From positions 42,088,559 to 42,152,558 of the forward strand of contig NC_079476.1 in NCBI RefSeq assembly GCF_026230105.1: 64,000 bases of DNA. Reading direction: 5' to 3'. This document shows, piece by piece, positions 1 through 13,759 of the stretch (its first letter is position 1; every line of letters starts with the position of its first letter). The position numbers and the translations under genes were made by a program. The notes beneath the pieces were generated by a model. That model was not told the DNA's origin. It saw only the letters and a program-made list of their open reading frames with translations, and searched no databases. The DNA is from Diorhabda sublineata. Lineage: Eukaryota > Arthropoda > Insecta > Coleoptera > Chrysomelidae.

Positions 1-1455
1 AAATTCAGTACTGGAAAGCACAAACCAACAAAATAGGCAACACAGCTATGAGCTGGATTCGAAGAACATAGATTGTCATAGACTTTGTGACATCTTTTAC
101 TTCTTGAATTGTTAGGAGATGGCGCCGAATCTATCGATATATTAAGTGCAATATCAAATATTCAGATTAATATCTTTACATCTAACAGTTCTGCTCAGAT
201 ACTTGTCGGTTTATAATGATATTCACTAAAGAAAAGTCTCATTGTTCAGTGATGAATATAAGGATCTTATTTCGCAATAATTGGTAGTATTGAAATATAT
301 TGAAAATTATGAATAAATAGTCTTTCATTCCATCTGACAAACGAATAATCAGCGTTCTTAAAGATTTAAAAAAAAAACAATATTTCCCCATAACGCAGCA
401 TGACGAAGTCCTGTTGAGGTCCTGCGTAAAAACAAGTGTATTAATCACTTTAATAGGACCATTGCGATCCGGTGGTAAATTGATAGCGGTTATTATGGTT
501 GTGTGTCGTTAACTGAGCTTGATGCCTGCCTGTCATAACAGAAAAGCTATCGCTTTATTTTCTATGTAAATTCTGTCACTCCGGGGATGAATAATAAAAG
601 GCCCTATTGACCGATACGAAATTAATCACTGGTTTTTACTGGTGGTTTTTTAAGTAGGTAACTTTTATAATCTGTTCTTATTGATACGTACAAAATAACG
701 GTGATTACTTTTTTCGGACCATCTTTTTGCCAAATCCGTTCTCTTGAATTGGTTCGCTGATTTATAGTTGAAAGCTACATGTTATTTGGTATAAATCCTC
801 ATTTTAATAAGTGTAATCATACTCTTATTAGTTTTCATTATCAAAGATAGTTTGTACTTGTTATTACTTCATCTGCATACTTTAGTTTTATGATTAATTT
901 ATGAAAAAATATCGCATATTGTAAACGATTTACTTTACAATGATATCGCACTGATTATGAAAATTGAGCTTTTAAAATATTCTTGATATAATCGGAGGTG
1001 TTGGGGCCAAAATTCATTTAAATAAAACGTGAAAGAAATGGGCAGAACCTAACGCCTTTTTCTACATTCAAACGGTGACTAACTAACAATCGCTTAAAGA
1101 TAAACAAACAATTGGTATCCCTGCTAGAGTATGACTGGTTAGTTTATTGTGAAAACAGGGTGGTATCAAATATATTTGAATTAATTCTGATTACCAGAAA
1201 AAAGTTTACTTCATATTTTGTCTGATTAACTGAATATTCAGTCACAATTTGAAAAGTGATGATCAATAAAAAGTGAACTCCCAAATTTGAATTTTGTATT
1301 CCACGAAGATATTTGTTTTGTAACTGGAAAATATGGATAGAAGGAAGACGTTTCCATCAGCGCATTATAGAGATATAACATGAATATCAGGATGGATTAA
1401 AGAAGATTAGTTTGAGACAAAAATTTTGTAATGAAACAAAATTCTAAATTATCTT
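1..1455. other. AT-rich intergenic DNA, no gene seen
   Basis: No open frame here shows coding character, splice structure or a recognisable family. Base composition is strongly AT-biased throughout, and short ORFs on either strand look like chance. No repeat with convincing ends was seen. Confidence 0.6.
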
Positions 1456-1459
1456 CAAA

Positions 1460-2460
1460 TCAGTGATTTTTTAAGATGTAAAGGATGTGATTTTGAAGAA
1501 AACCACAAAAAATTTAATAAAATTGATGAAATCTTTATTGAAATCGAGAGAACGATCAGTATGATTTAATGATTTGAAGATGATTTCATGCAAATATTGA
1601 CCGCGGCACCGCTTTAGATAGCCCATGCGCAAGGTCCAATTTTGGTACACTCTCTCCAACATATCGACCGGTATTACTCGAATAAATGCTTCAATATTGG
1701 CTTAAATCGTTGCTGTAGACATTAGCCTCAACATGGCCCCACAAGAAATAGTCCAAAAGCATTAAATCACACGATCTACGCGGCCCCAAACGTGAGATGA
1801 TTTGTTCGCCGAAGGTGGCTCTCAATTTGGCGATTGTTTCGAGTGCCGTGTGGCATGTGGCACCCTCTTGTTGAAACCATATGTCAGACATGTCCTATTA
1901 TCCCATTTTGGGTAAAAAAATCGTCAATCATCACAAGGTAGCGCGTGCCATTCACAGTATCGTTACGATCATCGTCGTTTTCGAAGAAGTACGACCCGAT
2001 GATGCCACCGGCCCGTAATCCACGACAAACAGTGACTTTTTCCAGGTGCATCGGTAGCTTTTGTAATGCTTCTGGTTGGTATTCACTCCAGATGTTTGTT
2101 AACGTATCCATTCAATTAGAAATGAGCTTCGTCGTTGAACACAATTTTTCGATAAAAAAATTGATCTCCCTCCAACTTTGCTAGCGCCCATTCACCAAAT
2201 GCTAGACGTTGTGGGAGATCGTGTGGCTTCAATTCTTGCACCAGCCGTATATTACAAGGTTTTACACCAAAAATTTCCCAATAGTTCCCGAGCAAACTGC
2301 CCATAAATTGGAAGAAGTGCGCGATGCACTCTCTTAACCGAGCACGGTTATAGACCATACTGAACAAGTTTGACAATGACACATGACACGATTGACGCGT
2401 GAACTGTCAAAAACAGTGTTGCCAAAAAGATACCAGCAAAAATATCACTCGTTATTTAGA
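1460..2460 (-). pseudogene. Tc1/mariner-superfamily (IS630-type) transposase, decayed copy
   Basis: Three successive minus-strand frames together cover most of a DDE transposase. The first (about 2382-2116) ends in FNDEAHF, the usual setting of the first catalytic Asp. The second (about 2111-1884) carries NGTRYLVMIDDFF. The third (about 1891-1691) carries WFQQEGATCHT and then PRRSCDLMLLDYFLWG, which holds the third catalytic Asp. The family normally reads WFQQDGATCHT, so the second catalytic Asp appears to be Glu here. Frame changes separate the blocks, so no full-length protein can be made. A further C-terminal piece lies at 1662-1471. I could not define terminal inverted repeats. Family assignment is confident; the exact subfamily is not. 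Confidence 0.85.
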
Positions 2461-2469
2461 TGGAGTTGA

Positions 2470-5400
2470 ATTATTTAAAATTTAAATATAGTAGAATCTC
2501 GTTGAAACTGCAATCAGTTCTTTATTTTACGACCATGGTTAGACTGTTTATTTCACTAGTTGGAAAATGTTTGTGTTAAACAAAATATTCTTTACCCTTA
2601 ATTTACGCCGTTTTTAGTTGGATAAATCATCTTGCGCGATTAATAGTTGTAATAACAACTCAATTATCGTAAATTTCTTCTGTTTGACAAGACTATAAAT
2701 TGAATAGAGTAAAATTATTTCGAAAACAAACAGCCTCAAATGATGTTGAACACATTTTTCAACGTCGCACTTGTAACAAAAAAAAAGTTTTGGAACTAAG
2801 AAAAATCGTCTCTCAACAGTCACTTTTATCTTTTGGTATATTTTGTTGAATATTCGGTAATGAAGTCATAAACACTTTGTCACAAAATGGTGTCTGTAAA
2901 CTATATGTGAGATATGGAGGATGTCAAAGAAATATACGATAGCAACAATATGTTCGTTTTTTGGAAAAAAATTATTATTTACAGTTTTCTATTGATATAC
3001 AAGAATATTGTATGGATTGGTTGTCTTTTCATTATCATCTATCAGAATTATTTGATTTTTATTGATAAAAGAAAACTAATATGACAATAAGATATTTTTG
3101 AATGTCAAAAGTGTCATATAATCATATTGATGCGTTCGTTATTTGTTTCATATCCTTTTTGTATCAGGGATTTATTTAAAACATTAAAAATTCTGACACT
3201 TCCTTCCTTGTTTATCTTTGAATCCGTTTGCCTAATTCGTAAGCACGCTTCTCCAATTTCAGAAAGATTAAGAACGGGGTGCAAGAGCTTTACCTTTCAA
3301 CTCCACGTTCATAATTAGTTGAGGGCTCAATAGTTTAATGCAAAAAAAATGCACAATCACTTTTCAATCGAAATCAAATCGGTATCATCTTGTCCCACAT
3401 TCCGCAATAATTTGAGTGTATATTTACTTGGAAGTGACTTCTACTCTGTAAACAACTTCGGGCATGTTGCATACTAGTTTAATTTTTGCTATGGACTTAT
3501 ATACTATTACTATTACCTATAATTTTGTTACTCATTATGGTTTTCTTTTGTATATTGAAATTTTATTTCATTTGTATCTTTATTTAGTTATTTTTAAATT
3601 TGTTTTTTAGTTTTTACAAAGTTTTGTCTACAAATTGTAACAATTTTATGACAATAAATCATTTCTCTCTATCTTATCAGTGAGTTCTAAAATTTTGACG
3701 CAATCGGTCTTCATGTTCAACATCAATGAGTTTAGAGGGATAAAATCTAAAAAAATTAGTGGAAAATATACAAACCAATGTTTTTTAATATTAGAGGTAT
3801 ACCTTACATCTTGAATATCTGAATGAGTACGGAAAATGTGAAATTTAACAGTGAAATTCCCTTCAATATAATACCGCTCCGATGTAATATAATTGTATTA
3901 GCAAGTACAGCATGTTTCGACTTGACTTGTAATACATGCAATTACGATCAATCCGTGCGCACACGTTCCGGCTCCATAAAAACAATTGAATTTAGGGGAG
4001 ACTTTTCGATGACGTTAACTCAGTATTGGACCACCCCAATCAATTGTTTAAGTATGGAACACACGCATAACAAACCAAATCGATTCACTCAACTGTCAAA
4101 TAAAAATATACGACGCCCCAAAAAGTTCTTAACAAAATTATGAAAAATTTTTTAACTGAAATATATAGTCTTGAAAATATATTTTTTTATTAATATGGCT
4201 TTATTTCGAGCTCTTGTTCCTCATGAAATAAATGCATATTTCTATTGCTCAGAAATATAAATAAATATTATACGATACGTCTAAAAAGTATCAAATTTTT
4301 TTAATGTTTCTGGTATCTCAATTCACCCCTGTTTAGAAATCGCATCCAATACACCGTGGCTAACGATAATGGATATCGCCTGTATTGTCGCAATCTGATT
4401 TATAACCAGGAAAACAAATCTTGGGGTTAGTGAACAAATTGAATCAGGTTGCCCGTCATACAGTCGATGTTGTTTTGTCATAATTTTCTCGACATTGTCT
4501 TTGCAGTTTTATGGAAAGTTTGACAGTGATCCGGTGATCTGAATCAATGAAAGATGGTGTTGTATTTGACGTTACACGATTTATATATTTCGCGGAATAA
4601 TTTACAAGACAAAAATATTGAATGAATAACCATCTATTATATACCATCTCCGATAAACTTGAAACATTTAATAAGTTTATAAATCATTTTTTCGGTTAAA
4701 TCGGTAATAATCAAATTACATAAATTCATCATCTAATTAGATTTTTCAGTTCAACAGTTTATTACTTGATATATATAGTTTTTTTTCTGTTCCATTGAGT
4801 TGTGCTCTCTACAAATCCGAGTAAAGTTTGGGTCGACGTTACGAAGCAGTCACCGGGGGCTCATCAGGTTAAATGGACCGTATCGGATCGTCTTATAGCA
4901 GTTTTAACTCGCTATCATCAATCATAGGATTAAACGTTCATTCCTTTAGTATACAAATACCCCCTCTAATATTAACTAGCGATTCTACGGTAATCCATAC
5001 ATTATACGTTTATCGTTTATCTTCCAGAATTTTCAAAAAAGGACTATATATATATATATATATATTAATCGAATTTTTGTAAGATTAGGAATAACTTCGT
5101 AAATCATGCCAGTAGAGCGTTTTCATATATTCGTATCTTTCTGTATATGATGATCTATGTGGAAAGTGTGTATGTGCATAACATCAAAAACCAATTACGT
5201 TTAAACCGGTGAAAGTTTTGTTAGTAGAGAAAAAAATTACTCGTGGACTTCCTTTCAATGTCTAGCGTGTTTAACAATAAGATAGAAACCTATTCAAATT
5301 CATGTAATTCCCATCAACATTACAGTATTTAACAACCCGAATCCGACGTTATATAATGACAAACAGACCGCTCAAAACCCTTTTCATTCAACCGATATAT

Positions 5401-7370
5401 TCGATAACTCGGAAATCCACAAACAGTTTAACGCATGTCAAAAGATGACACTTTTTGTTGATCTCTTTAACAAAACATCCGACTGTCGGTTGATTTGACA
5501 TACCCCAGATTGTTTATGCCGACAGAGGCGTGCATTGAACTATAAAACGGTAGAAAATTGAATTCGAAATTTTATTTTTTGGACACACGTTTAGATATTT
5601 GAATAATTAACGTATGGTATAGCAAAATAATTGATCGAGGAAAAGCTACAAAAAATAACGGACTAAAATCGTTAAAACTAGTAAAAGTGATGATAATGAA
5701 GAAAAAAATTCATTACTATAATGAAACGTGAAATATAAAAGCTGAAGAATAACTTCTAGATATAGAAAGTAACATTGAAGATAAAAATGTAATCAGTGGA
5801 GATAGAAAAAAAAGAAACAAAATCAAAGTGGCGACGAAAATAACGTGTAAACGAAAATAGGAAACATATTTTAAGATATAAAAAGAAAAATGGATTCTTT
5901 AGAAGAAAAAACGTAGACTAAACAAAGATATGAAGATATAAATACGATATTAGAATTAACGTCTGCTTATGATGAATATTTCTGTTTTTTCAATAGAGCT
6001 ATTATATTTTAAAATTTTCAACGTACGTGTATGGAAGTGATTTTTATATCCTATCCATCAATATATTTGCAAAAGCGACATAAATAGGTATACACATCTA
6101 ATGTCAAGTCAATGAGGCCTATATTACACAATCTCTTTTCACTAAAGACCAAAACCGAGAGCTGTCATAACTCAGTGACTGATTGCCAAAAGATTACAAA
6201 AGGACACATTCACAAGTTGCTTGCGGTTCTGTTCATGCTCGAATGATAAGTCAGTAATAATAAGGTTTAGTATAAACTGTAAATCTGGCCAGATGCTCTA
6301 TAGTCCAACATATTTTGAAAACGGAAAAATTATTATACCAGAGTTTAAAAAATCTGCGCGTACATTACAATTATTTTCCACCATTGATAAAATCTCTCGG
6401 AAATTCTAAAATAGACTACGGGAATTGGAAAGACGAGAGAGATCAACCGTTACGCCACGTGTGGTGTTTGATTGGCCTCGTAAGTAACGTTCGTCAGTGA
6501 GGATTAGAGTCGGTTTCACGCGTCACTAGAACATAATCTGCTTAGTACTGACATTGATAAGAATGAATGATGCTACAGTTACTAGTCATTCCCTTCTGAT
6601 GTTTCGATTTTCAAGAAACTACTTACAATATACTGCTCTCCTAGATTTCACTAGAGACAGCGCTTATATGGTTTTAGAACAAACGTTAAAGGGCTTTCCG
6701 CCAATATTGATAATTGAAACGGAATATATATCAAAAATAATTGAATTACCGGGATAAGTTTCTTATATATATATATATATATATATATGTTTATTAATGT
6801 ATCTAAATGTTTTTGATTTTAGGTCTCTTCTGTTTTAAAATTAGTTTTTTTTAATAATTTTTCGTTTCGACTTTATTAAAATATGCTTATAAATAAACTT
6901 AAATAAAAAAATAAAACGAGTTACATGGAGAAAATTCCAGAAGATTATTTAAATAAAACGCAATAGGATTAAATATCGTAAACACTTTGTCAGCAATTAT
7001 TTTATTATATATATGAAAAATTGTGAAATATGAAAAAACTTTTTAATGAATGTATGTATTGTTCTTGAATATATATTTCATTCAATAAATTATATTAATT
7101 ATAGTAATTATAGTAATTATTGTAATTTTGAGTTAAATAAATTTTTAAAAACATATTTTCGGCCATCGAAAATATAATTAACGCTGGCTGATTTCTGACG
7201 ACTCGAAGACGTCAACTTTATTTTTTTTTAAAAATTAATTGTCAACATTGTACAACAACTGAACACAGACAAAATAGCCTGAGCATATAGGGGCATATAC
7301 ATACTAATATCTATATTTAATATCCTGAATATCAGAATAAGGATAAAATAAAAAAGGTTTTATGAATGTG
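2470..7370. other. AT-rich intergenic DNA, no gene seen
   Basis: Only short, unsupported ORFs occur. The longest, a 106-codon frame at 3823-4143, has no recognisable motif and no supporting splice or promoter context. Dinucleotide (TA)n runs occur near 5045-5065 and 6764-6788. No reliable gene or element boundary was found. Confidence 0.55.
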
Positions 7371-7439
7371 AACCATTTCCAAAAATTCTCTTTTTCGTGT
7401 ATTAGATTCCGTTTCAAGAATTTTTGAATCTTTATAATT

Positions 7440-8250
7440 GAATTTATGTTTTTTTTTGATATTTCACGGTTCGTTAATGCAGTTCTATTTTTTTATCGTA
7501 TTGATGACCTCTTAGTCTATTTTCTAAATAGTGAGATGTCTGTCCTATGTAGATAGCGTCACAATTAGTACACTTTAGATTTTAATTTAGTAAAATATTT
7601 GGATAACGTATTATGTCCTTCATGAATACTACTAATATCATATTTATTAAAATAAATTGATAGTTACTAGGAAAGTCCTTGTACATATGGTAAGGAAAAA
7701 TGTTTTGATGTTTGGTTTCTGTTCTGTTTTTTATTTGATTGTAGTGTCTGTTTATCGTTTTCTTGAATATGTTATTTATCATTTTTTCCGAATAGTTATT
7801 TTCTTTCAATGCATTTTGAATAGCTAAGCATCTAATTCAGGATCTGAAAGTTCGATAGATCTATCAGCCAAACTTATTATCACTGATCTTTTTTGTGACA
7901 TAGGATGACACGAATTGAAGTTTAAATATCTTGAGGACCAAGTTGGTTTCGTATACCATTTTGTTTTTATGTTATAGTTAATTCTATATAATGTGACATC
8001 AAGAAAATTGATTTTATTATTTTCTTCGATTTCGATTGTGAATTGAAGTTTTTTATTCATATTTTCTATTTGATTCTTTGGTGCGGCAATAATGCAATCA
8101 TCTTCATATCGGAAAATATATAATTTTATATCCTGACAATTTTTATAAACTATATAGTATAAATAACGCGTCTAAATTTTATCTAATACAACTCTTTCCT
8201 GCATTCGTATGAACACCGAAATTATAACCTTCAAAGATCCCATATTTAAC
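7440..8250 (-). mobile_element. Penelope-like element remnant (RT C-terminus plus GIY-YIG nuclease)
   Basis: Read on the minus strand, this shows a degraded Penelope-like retroelement. A reverse-transcriptase catalytic box RYEDDCIIAAP lies near 8110-8080. It is followed by NKINFLDVTLYR and WYTKPTWSSRYLNF (8060-7824), which are typical of the region just after the RT palm in this family. A GIY-YIG-like stretch, CDAIYIGQTSHYLENRLRGH, lies near 7565-7500. Stops and frame shifts break it into at least three frames, and the 5' part is missing, so it is inactive. The order RT then GIY-YIG is the diagnostic arrangement of Penelope-like elements. The ends are not defined. Confidence 0.85.
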
Positions 8251-8934
8251 TTTATTTTCAGTATTGTATGTAAATGATTGGCAGATTTACGGATTAAATC
8301 AATTTAGATTTCAGAATTCAAAAAAATTATATGTTATTCAACAATCAAATTTCATCAATTTCTTTATTTATTTCACTCATGAAATCGCCGTGACGGTCCT
8401 GCTTGAGAAAATTCTTTTTACGGGAAAATATCCAGGTCTTAGGAACGAACATAAAGAATCAATTGGGCTGTCAAGTTAATTGGGACTATAGTGGTAATTG
8501 ACGTTTACAAGTCTATAGATGTTGAATTTTTATTTAAATAAATAAAGATTGTTAATTCACATAATGGTTCGTTTAGATCTTGGATAGAATACAAACATTT
8601 TGTTTTTATATTGTTTTTAGAATTTTAATTCATCGTTTCAATAAGTAATCATAATATGCCATCAAATTCAACTAGGCCACTAGAATTTGGATTAAATTAG
8701 AAACTTGTATGACACCGCTGTTCTAAAGGACGCCTGGTCAATCAACAATCAAACTTCATCTAAATGAAAACTTGTTTGATATTTATGATCATCCATATTT
8801 AATTCGAAAATAATATATGTGGAATAGTCATTATTCAGTGAATTTCTCAGATAAAAATGTGTAATAAAATCCAAATTAGTCAAGGAAGGGTGTCAAACGT
8901 CGTTCATGACCGTATCGATTATGTAACAAATCCA

Positions 8935-9075
8935 CTTTAGCATGAAGAGATAAAACTATACCCGAATGTTGGAAAAAAGGCGTTGGGAGTGATATACCGT
9001 CACGTGGCTGATTATAGACCAGTTCGTTGCGTATTGACAAAAATAATTAAGGATGTTGTCGAAATATATCTCACA
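8935..9075 (+). mobile_element. Possible LINE reverse-transcriptase scrap
   Basis: Overlapping plus-strand frames resemble the non-LTR RT segment that normally reads like IP..WK.G....I.K.G...NYRP.S...T.SKI.EK. The visible pieces are ADYRPVRCVLTKIIKDVVE and, in another frame, a CWKK-like block. It is frame-broken and short, so the call is tentative. Confidence 0.35.
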
Positions 9076-9079
9076 ATAG

Positions 9080-12000
9080 TTTTTGGTGAAGGTGAATATT
9101 ACCGAATCAAGAAATCCGAAAGAATTGAACCTTCCTATCGTCGATGGCTCTGCTCAAAGTAACACAGACTAGAAGGAAGATAAGTGCTGTTATTTACGAA
9201 ATTAAGAATTCTTCGATTTGATACTAAATCTGTTTACATTAGATAGATACTATTGGAGTAATAAAAGTGAATTCGAAATGAAAATTTCTATCAAGTCATA
9301 AGGAAATGAGATATGGTATTATTTTCATTTGTTTGTCCCCATCCATATCTTGAACTTTTGAGACACATCTTACAAGCCATTAAAATTTCTCAATAGTTAT
9401 TAAAGAAAAGAAATTCAAATATGTAAAGTTATCAACAACCAAAAAAAAAAACGATTTCGCTGAATTTAATTGAAAAATATCGACGTTTTGAACTGGCCTA
9501 AAAAAAGTACCTTCATTGACGAGTGACGTTCTAGTCACGTGTATGTTTTATACTGATTGTCCGCCTTCGCCATTAGATGTCGCGTGTTCGGCATTATTCT
9601 TATTAGTAACGGCTACATCTATCCCAATGGACCACCCCTATTAATTCAACACGGATGCTGGTGTGGCAATAACAAATTGATAATACGATGAAATATATGC
9701 GCTCATTATCATAATCCCGATTTGTATCATGGTTAATGACCACACGCAAAGTTGAATTATGTCTTTGTTAGGTTATGTATGAAATTTGGAATTTATCAAG
9801 AGGTGGTTAATTTGCAATTTTACATATCGATGATATATATTACATCATTGCCAAATGCAGAAATATAGAGATACTAATCGACGTATGAGATATAATCGAA
9901 ACAGTATAAGCAAACGCTGGCTGCCTCGAGACTATGAAAGAGTTTAAAGTTTGAATTTTCAGTAAAATTATTCATCGAACGCGAATACACATAAAATTTA
10001 TTTTTAAAAAAAAATGTAACATTATATACTTTTACGCCCACTGATTCATTCATCTTTAAATGTTTTCGTGTTTGAAATACCAACAACTGATCTATTAACT
10101 GAAAAATCGAGATAATTCTTCTCATTGAATGGTCAAGAGAGTTAATGGTCGGTATCAATTACAATAGAAGTCAATAAATCTACACAGAAACCACAGTCAT
10201 CCGAACAAGATATACCAGTTTATATAAACAGGACAATGACAAAACACAAAAGGCACTTCAGGCAGATGATTCGAAAAAGAATGGACTTGATGGGCGTACG
10301 CCTGTCTTCTCACACCGTGCCTCTAAATTATATAATCCGACAGACATTAAGTGGCACTTTTCTAATGTTAGAAGTACTCGTTTTTTAAGCCTAAATACAT
10401 ATACGGGCTTGGAAAATACTTTACTATTTACTTACATTACTACAATAAACGGTACTAAAAGACATTCTGGATATCACAATCCGATCCATTTAGATTGGAG
10501 GTAACGGTTCTGTGATTGTTTTAATAAATATTTCGGCTAATACAAAACCTTTTTTAATATATGAAAAATCGTTTTCAAGATATAATCCATTTATAGTTTA
10601 AACTTACCGAGTCTTAACAACAACCTAAACTTTCAATATATTGCTAGATATGTGGATATGAATATTTTATTTGCTACCACACTAACCTAAAGTTGGAGGT
10701 GTCTACATCAATAAATAAATTATGGAAATTCTAAATAAATAAGTTAAGTTTTTACATAATTTAATTTATTCGTATGATAGAGGTGACGTCAAGAAGATGA
10801 ATCCCATTAGACATCGTTATCGATATTTACAGTCGATATTTGTTTGTTTGTGTTCAATTATAAAACAGGCTGTATAGGTAATTCCTTCAATATCTGCGTT
10901 AATGCAACACATGTAATGTGTCTCTACAGGTGGCCTATTGCTCCCTGCGGCTATACTAATAAAATTAAATGATTCCACTTTTTCAAACAATTACTATCAA
11001 GTTAAAAGTTATTGAAATTTATTCAAACATTTTGACACGAAGAATAATCCCAACTAGCGAGAAAAACACGTTTTTCTTCGCGGGACTCTCAGCAGTATTA
11101 TTAAGAAATATGACAACGTGTTATAAAGTTGATTTTATAGACCAGGGAAAATACATTTTTGGGACTTATTTGAAAATTCAGGATCATCAACGAAAACTTG
11201 ATTATCCTAAAAAATATCTTTTGGAAGCAAAATTTTTCGTTATTTTTTACTAAAATTGAAATTAAAATACGTCTCCCTTTGAACACCCAATCCGCAGTAA
11301 TCGGCCACTTTTCTTTTAAATAATGTTGTATCTAAATTAATTTGACATTTAATCGTTACTGACTGCGTCAGTCCTAACAATATTTCATTTTTTGGTAAAT
11401 TTATACGTTCGCGGTCGTTTTTTGGCTTTAGCAAATCGAAAAATCACACCATTTCGATGAATTTTTTTCAAAAATATTCCTTTTTACGGCGGATTTACGA
11501 AAAAAATTATGGGAATAATAAAAATGAAAACTTGTATTCGTTTCAGGACTTTAAATGTTTATGAAAATCCACTCATTCACCAATAATTGTTGATAACTCT
11601 TTTCCAATTAATCAAATGAAGTTTTCATATTTTTTTTTCATATTCTACATAAAAAAACAAACGAATTAAAAAAAACTTATACAAAAATGTTGATTTATCA
11701 GGTTTTTACAATCAAAAATATTGACAATTCCTTTTGAAAAGTGCGATTGTGAAAGAGAATTTAAAGTCAGAAAACCATATAAAATCTTCTAGTTAGATAT
11801 TTCCTATTATTTTTCATATAAATTCGTCGTAAAAACGAAGATTTCCAAAAAAATTCATTGAAATCTAATGATTTTTCGATTTTCTGTGGCCAAAAAACGA
11901 GGGGACTGCGCAAGTATAAAATTACCCCTTTTTTCTTTATTAGCCCCGATTAACAAAATTTTCTCAAGCCCACTCTGTATATATATTTAGCGCATCTCCA

Positions 12001-13480
12001 ATAGAGAATCCAATAGAGAAAATGTCTCCCACATAGTGTAAACGAAACTATTTATTCCAATAATTCAATTTAACATTCACTTAGGAAAGGTAGAAACAAG
12101 CGAAATAATTCCATTTACAATGGTCACCACTTAAAGCCTCTATAATTTATGGCAACGGCTTATACAGAAATCCGATCAGTTTATTAACACCAGGGACTTC
12201 TGGGGAAGTTGATACCGACACGCATAGCTATGGGATAAACACATTTTATTCATGTGTCATATGACGAAGAACTTCTTGTTATTTAAATCGAGTTTAACTA
12301 CGAACGAAGTAAGTAATATTTCAGTTTCAACTATTTCGAAATTAATGTCATTCATATTAATTGGGTACAAAATGTTTTTTCGTGGTTTTACACCCTTTGA
12401 ATCACAACAAATCTCTATAATAAAATTTTAGAAATTACTTCGTTGCTATAATGTGACAGAACTGGTTCTAAAGTAATGGTAAAAATTGAATGATAATATT
12501 AAACACGCGTATCGTTGATTGATAGACGGCAAAAACAAACCCTCAAATATAAAACATAAAGGTACAATATTTCAAATAAAGCACACACATACACACACAC
12601 ACATCCCAATTCTATAGATGGAGCCTGTTGAGCAGGTCTGAAATCCAATAATTTATATAGTTTGAAACCTCTAACACTCCCTTAACACGACAAACCCACA
12701 TTTTGATACCACCGCAATTGCTGACCAGATGTACCAGAGTAGATCGATCATTAGACCGCGGGACGTCTTTCAAAATTGACCACTGGTCATTTCGGGCTTT
12801 GTTCACGTTCGCAACTCGAGCACGAGTTACTTGAATGAGTCATAAGGATCAGCTGCTCAATTTGACGGGGGTTAATCTCGTACTTGTTTCAGGTAAAAAG
12901 AGATACTCTTCAACGATAAAAAAATATATATATATTATGACAATTTAATATATACAGTATGGTCTTCGTTATTTTTAAAACGTGAGTAAGGGATCGACGA
13001 AAATTTTGATTACTCAGAGATTTATATATGCAGTGAAAACATTTCAAAAAATATTGTATGAAAATATGTATGAAAATGTTTTAATTGAAAATTTTTTTCT
13101 TATATTTATGAATAAGAGCTTTATTTATAGAAACGTAGCAATATTTTATACAAAGTGATTATACGTTTGTCAGTGAATCCCAATGAATTAATCATGTGCA
13201 GTTGTGAGTTGTTGGTGTTGGTGGTTAATATTAGCAAGAAAACGACAATAATTTTCGAGCAGCACCTTCACATGCCAACTCAATAAAGTTATGACTGTCC
13301 CAGGTATGAAATTCTCACTAAAGTATAAACAAGAATTCTACAAGGAGAACCAAAACGTTGGAAAATTGTAAGGAAAGACAGAAAACCTTGTTTTTAGCTG
13401 TTGTCGAGTGACAAATAATAAAAAATATCAGTAAAATCGAATGGTAATTCTCTAGAGGAATGTTTCAGTATCATGGAGAT
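9080..13480. other. Intergenic DNA; possible decayed element at about 10,860-11,985
   Basis: No gene is supported. A block near 10,866 begins with an ACAGG-CTGTATAG-like string, and one near 11,970 ends with a CACTCTGTATATA-like string. These resemble the ends of a common class of insect DNA-transposon remnants, but the match is loose. A short (CA)n run lies at 12,586-12,604. A less AT-rich patch with CpGs lies at about 9490-9740. Confidence 0.4.
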
Positions 13481-13483
13481 TCT

Positions 13484-13600
13484 TTCATCTTTGTACGACT
13501 CCATTTAAGGGCCATTTATGGTCAGAACTGGATAGATTGATGTGGACCAGATTGGCCAGCTAGGTCTCCGGATCTTTGATTTTTTCTGGTAAGGTATATG
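13484..13600 (+). pseudogene. Mariner/IS630-type transposase fragment
   Basis: One plus-strand frame reads FIFVRLHLRAIYGQNWID, then a stop, then CGPDWPARSPDL, another stop and FFL. This is the region around the third catalytic Asp of a transposase related to the 1.46-2.46 kb copy, whose family form is WPARSPDLTPLDFFLWG. Two in-frame stops and the missing ends show it is dead. No inverted repeats were identified. Confidence 0.75.
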
Positions 13601-13759
13601 AAGTCTTTCGTCTATTAGAGTCTGCTAGTAAAAGAGAAAGATCTAATGTTTTATATAACGTGCGTTTATCAATGCTGGGAAAAATCAGTGCTTGTATAAA
13701 CGTATGAGATGAACAATTTGAAAAGTTGCTTTAATTTATTGTGTTTTACCTTTTTTGTG

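Noticed and set aside
3823..4143. 106-codon plus-strand ORF.
   Set aside because: No recognisable motif, signal peptide or splice context. It is compatible with chance.
10860..11985. Possible 1.1-kb DNA transposon bounded by ACAGG/CTGTATA-like ends.
   Set aside because: The ends match only loosely, with no target duplication and no coding remnant. It is kept only as a remark in the intergenic entry.
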